Source: Paenibacillus antibioticophila (GTDB taxonomy: Bacteria > Bacillota > Bacilli > Paenibacillales > Paenibacillaceae). From it: 64,000 nt of DNA. The translations under genes and the position numbers were made by a program. The notes beneath the pieces are model-generated. The model did not search any database and was not told the origin of the DNA. It saw only the letters and a list, made by a program, of their open reading frames with translations. The stretch covers positions 1,091,850 to 1,155,849 of the forward strand of contig NZ_HG005139.1 of the NCBI RefSeq assembly GCF_000455265.1, given 5' to 3'. Below, piece after piece: positions 62,125-64,000 of the stretch. Every line of letters begins with the position of its first letter. The first letter of the stretch is position 1.

Positions 62125-63534
62125 ATGATAGATACATCAGATCTGCAAAAAACATTCAACGATTTAGTTAACTTTAATGAAGAAAACGTCAAAATTAAAG
62201 TAGTAATAGAATTATTTAACAGGTTGGGTTTTGAACGAAATAATTTTATTTTTGAACATCCTGTGTTTCATAGGGATAAAAGAGTTGATTTTATTTATGA
62301 AGATGAAAATAAATATCCAGTTTACTTTGAAACTAAAAGAGGTGATAAAGACCTTTCCAATAGAGATATTGTTCAATTAGCGGGTTATTTGCACATTAGA
62401 AATATTGAATGGGGGTTTTTGTGTAACGGTCAAAGACTTATTTTAATTAATGATAAAATCCAGCCTACAAGTCAAACTGAATCTTCCTTACAAGATAAAA
62501 TAGTATTTGATATTAATATTTACTCTAAGAGAGATAAATCAATTTTGAATTTAATTACTAAAGAAGCTCTATTACAATCAAAAATCACTAATTTTTATAG
62601 AGATATTGCTCAATTTAGAGCAATAAAATTTCCGTTAGGAAGTAAGAGTTGGAGCGTCTATAGAAGTACATTAATGGGCTTTTTTAATTTTTATTCAGAA
62701 CGTGTGAATAAATACAGAAAATTGGATGAAATACTCATTGATGATTTTGAAGAATATCTAAGAAATGATCAAATGAAAAAAGTCAATTCTAAGAAAAGTG
62801 TTAATTCAGAGCAAACTTTCAATAATAAATACTCACATTTACGTTCGATGTTAATAGAACTGAAGAAGAATGGAATTATTCAATCGCATCATTTTGATCA
62901 AGAAAGAAAAACGATGATTAGAATTCTTGATACTATGAATGTATCAAAATCTACTGAATCTCTAAGTTTAGAAAATTTAAACACTATTCTTGATTTCTTG
63001 AATGAATCAGATACTTTTGAAAGAGATATTTTAATAATACTATTATGTGTGTTTCTAGGGCTAGAACGATCCACCATAGTATCGTTAAAGTGGAGTATGT
63101 TTAATTCTCAATTAACCCAAATTAATCTATCAGATAGAATGTTGTGTCTGCCAACTCGTATTACTCGCTACTTAAAACGGCTGTATGAGGAAAATAAGAG
63201 AAATGGGATTAAAGGGGATTATTTATTTTATACAAGGTATTGGAGAAAATACAATTTATTAAGTGAATCTACGGTTAATTTGATATTTGATAAACTACAG
63301 AAAATAGATGAAGGTAATTCTAAGTGGAAAGTGTATTCACCGCAATTTATTCGAATGAATTTACCCAAAATCCTATTTCACAATGGATTTGCAATTGAAG
63401 AAATTTCTTATCTTTTAGGCATGGATCTGCAAAGTCTCTCAAACTTGATTACACATGAGGATATAATATCAAAGGTTAAATTGATTGAAAATAATCAAAT
63501 AAATAAACATCCATTTGGGGAGATTCTAAAGTAG
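62125..63534 (+). CDS. HsdR-like nuclease domain fused to a degenerate tyrosine-recombinase domain
   Basis: The 469-residue protein starts at ATG 62125, six bases after GGGGTG (GTG 62116 is the alternative). Residues 1-130 resemble the N-terminal nuclease of type I restriction subunits: RVDFIYED (Asp55), VYFETKRG (Glu69, Lys71), DIVQLAGYLH (Gln84) and WGFLCNGQRLILIN. Residues 175-260 look like a recombinase core-binding domain (SVYRSTLMGFFNFYSERVNK). Residues 280-450 follow the phage-integrase fold: VFLGLERSTIVSLKW (Arg315), a PTRITRYLKRL strand, then SPQFIRMNLPKILFHNGFAI (Arg410) and EISYLLGMDLQSLSNLITH. The HxxR His is Gln407 and the GH His is Met; the nucleophile Tyr is not at its usual place. 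Base use is much AT-richer than most of the window. The function is unknown. Confidence 0.75.
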   Translation: MIDTSDLQKTFNDLVNFNEENVKIKVVIELFNRLGFERNNFIFEHPVFHRDKRVDFIYEDENKYPVYFETKRGDKDLSNRDIVQLAGYLHIRNIEWGFLCNGQRLILINDKIQPTSQTESSLQDKIVFDINIYSKRDKSILNLITKEALLQSKITNFYRDIAQFRAIKFPLGSKSWSVYRSTLMGFFNFYSERVNKYRKLDEILIDDFEEYLRNDQMKKVNSKKSVNSEQTFNNKYSHLRSMLIELKKNGIIQSHHFDQERKTMIRILDTMNVSKSTESLSLENLNTILDFLNESDTFERDILIILLCVFLGLERSTIVSLKWSMFNSQLTQINLSDRMLCLPTRITRYLKRLYEENKRNGIKGDYLFYTRYWRKYNLLSESTVNLIFDKLQKIDEGNSKWKVYSPQFIRMNLPKILFHNGFAIEEISYLLGMDLQSLSNLITHEDIISKVKLIENNQINKHPFGEILK

Positions 63535-63698
63535 TCACACGCCATTCTATAACATATTCACGCTGTGAATCTGATGGCTCAGTACTTAGAGGATTTAATG
63601 ATATAAAAAATAACTTTTAAAATATCCCTGATGCCCAGAGAGAAATTTCGGATAAGAATCAATATATTCTTATTATCAGCCAACCCCAATAAATAACT
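63535..63698. other. AT-rich spacer after the fusion gene
   Basis: No gene or clear terminator is visible. The frame of the HEPN-like relic is closed at TAA 63690-63692, so any upstream part of that gene is already destroyed here. Confidence 0.4.
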
Positions 63699-63857
63699 CA
63701 GCTCTACGGATATACTTCTGATCAAAATCGTATTCGTCATGCAGGTATTGACTTTGCAGGGGCCTCTATAGAAGATGCAAAATATATGTTGGTGTCTTGT
63801 TCTGGATTTGTTAATTATATTATTGAGAAATGGGAGAAAAATAATTCACTTGATTAG
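63699..63857 (+). pseudogene. Relic of a HEPN-like (abortive-infection type) protein
   Basis: The frame reads QLYGYTSDQNRIRHAGIDFA, then DAKYMLVSCSGFVNYIIEKW, then a tail and TAG at 63855-63857. LYGYTSDxxGIRHA followed by EDAKYMLVxCSxFxNYL is a C-terminal pattern I associate with HEPN-type proteins near phage-defence loci. The Arg-x-x-His pair (RIRH) could be the remnant of the HEPN Rx4-6H motif. The N-terminal part is missing. Confidence 0.5.
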
Positions 63858-63938
63858 TAGATAAATCAGTAGAGTTTTAAGGGGAAAAGTTACTTGAGAT
63901 AGTTATAACAAATCATTTTAGGGGAAGGTAGTTTTTTT

Positions 63939-64000
63939 GTGTTCGGCAATGTTCAAGAAGATTCTATTATTAGTTTTGAGGTGTATAATATGGATAATTT
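63939..64000 (+). CDS. Start of an unidentified gene running out of the window
   Basis: A GTG at 63939 follows AGGGGAAGG at about ten bases and opens a frame (MFGNVQEDSIISFEVYNMDN) that is still open at the edge. Twenty residues are too few to assign a family. Confidence 0.4.
   Translation, partial: MFGNVQEDSIISFEVYNMDN

Noticed and set aside
62125..63534. Functional phage integrase
   Set aside because: The HxxR His, the GH His and the Tyr are not at their positions, and an additional nuclease domain precedes it; no att repeats were recognised.

Overview
The window looks like a chromosomal segment of a Paenibacillus-type Firmicute (low-to-mid GC, Bacillales). Evidence: strong AGGAGG-type ribosome binding sites, an LplABC-like sugar ABC transporter controlled by a membrane-anchored AraC regulator, a CcpA-type cre site, Bacillus-type rhamnose genes, rho-independent terminators, YkoP-like and MHYT-GGDEF proteins, and many two-component systems. 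Identity is inferred from gene content only. No rRNA operon, CRISPR array or intact transposase was seen; there is one tRNA (Leu, CAG).

Layout. 1-3.5 kb: the tail of a sugar ABC permease, repeat-rich spacer, a small acidic protein, a CdsA-like membrane protein whose 3' end is duplicated nearby as a relic, and a YiiX/NlpC-P60-like cysteine peptidase. 3.8-16.2 kb: a pectin/hemicellulose block. It holds permease-permease-binding protein plus AraC/Cache regulator on the minus strand, and GH43, GH28, a second AraC regulator, pectinesterase and an alpha/beta hydrolase. 16.1-18 kb: an adenosine-deaminase-like protein, tRNA-Leu, and coding relics (AraC HTH, ABC exporter). 18.1-22.7 kb: hydroxylamine reductase (hcp) with a convincing Fnr-type box, a Cache chemoreceptor, and a frameshifted NarL-type regulator. 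22.7-35.4 kb: an envelope-stress or antimicrobial-peptide block. It has two complete two-component systems, each next to an ABC exporter (ATPase plus FtsX-type permease; LanFEG-like ATPase plus two permeases), with a membrane serine hydrolase and a CPBP protease between them. 35.7-41.2 kb: a response regulator with an activator domain, a seven-TM hybrid kinase with two kinase modules, and an MHYT-GGDEF diguanylate cyclase.

41.4-45.2 kb: an operon (YkoP-like, PAP2 phosphatase, MGDG-type glycosyltransferase, MFS) preceded by a sequence resembling parts of a c-di-AMP (ydaO) riboswitch. 45.6-54.3 kb: a P-type cation ATPase with a possible attenuator leader, an MFS relic beside an orphan perfect palindrome, small membrane proteins, a third two-component system, an SDR reductase, a chemoreceptor relic and a methyltransferase. 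54.3-60.3 kb: the L-rhamnose regulon (DeoR repressor, then lactaldehyde reductase, rhaB, rhaA, rhaD). Rhamnose is a constituent of rhamnogalacturonan, so this complements the pectin genes. 60.6-64 kb: a visibly AT-richer, defence-like accessory patch. It contains a membrane-anchored Mrr-type nuclease, two decayed genes (one with an ECK-type nuclease-like motif), a HEPN-like relic, and an intact unusual protein. That protein joins an HsdR-like PD-(D/E)XK nuclease domain to a tyrosine-recombinase-like domain lacking most catalytic residues; it is the best candidate for something undescribed here.

Functions are assigned from recognised motifs and remembered families; no database search was possible.
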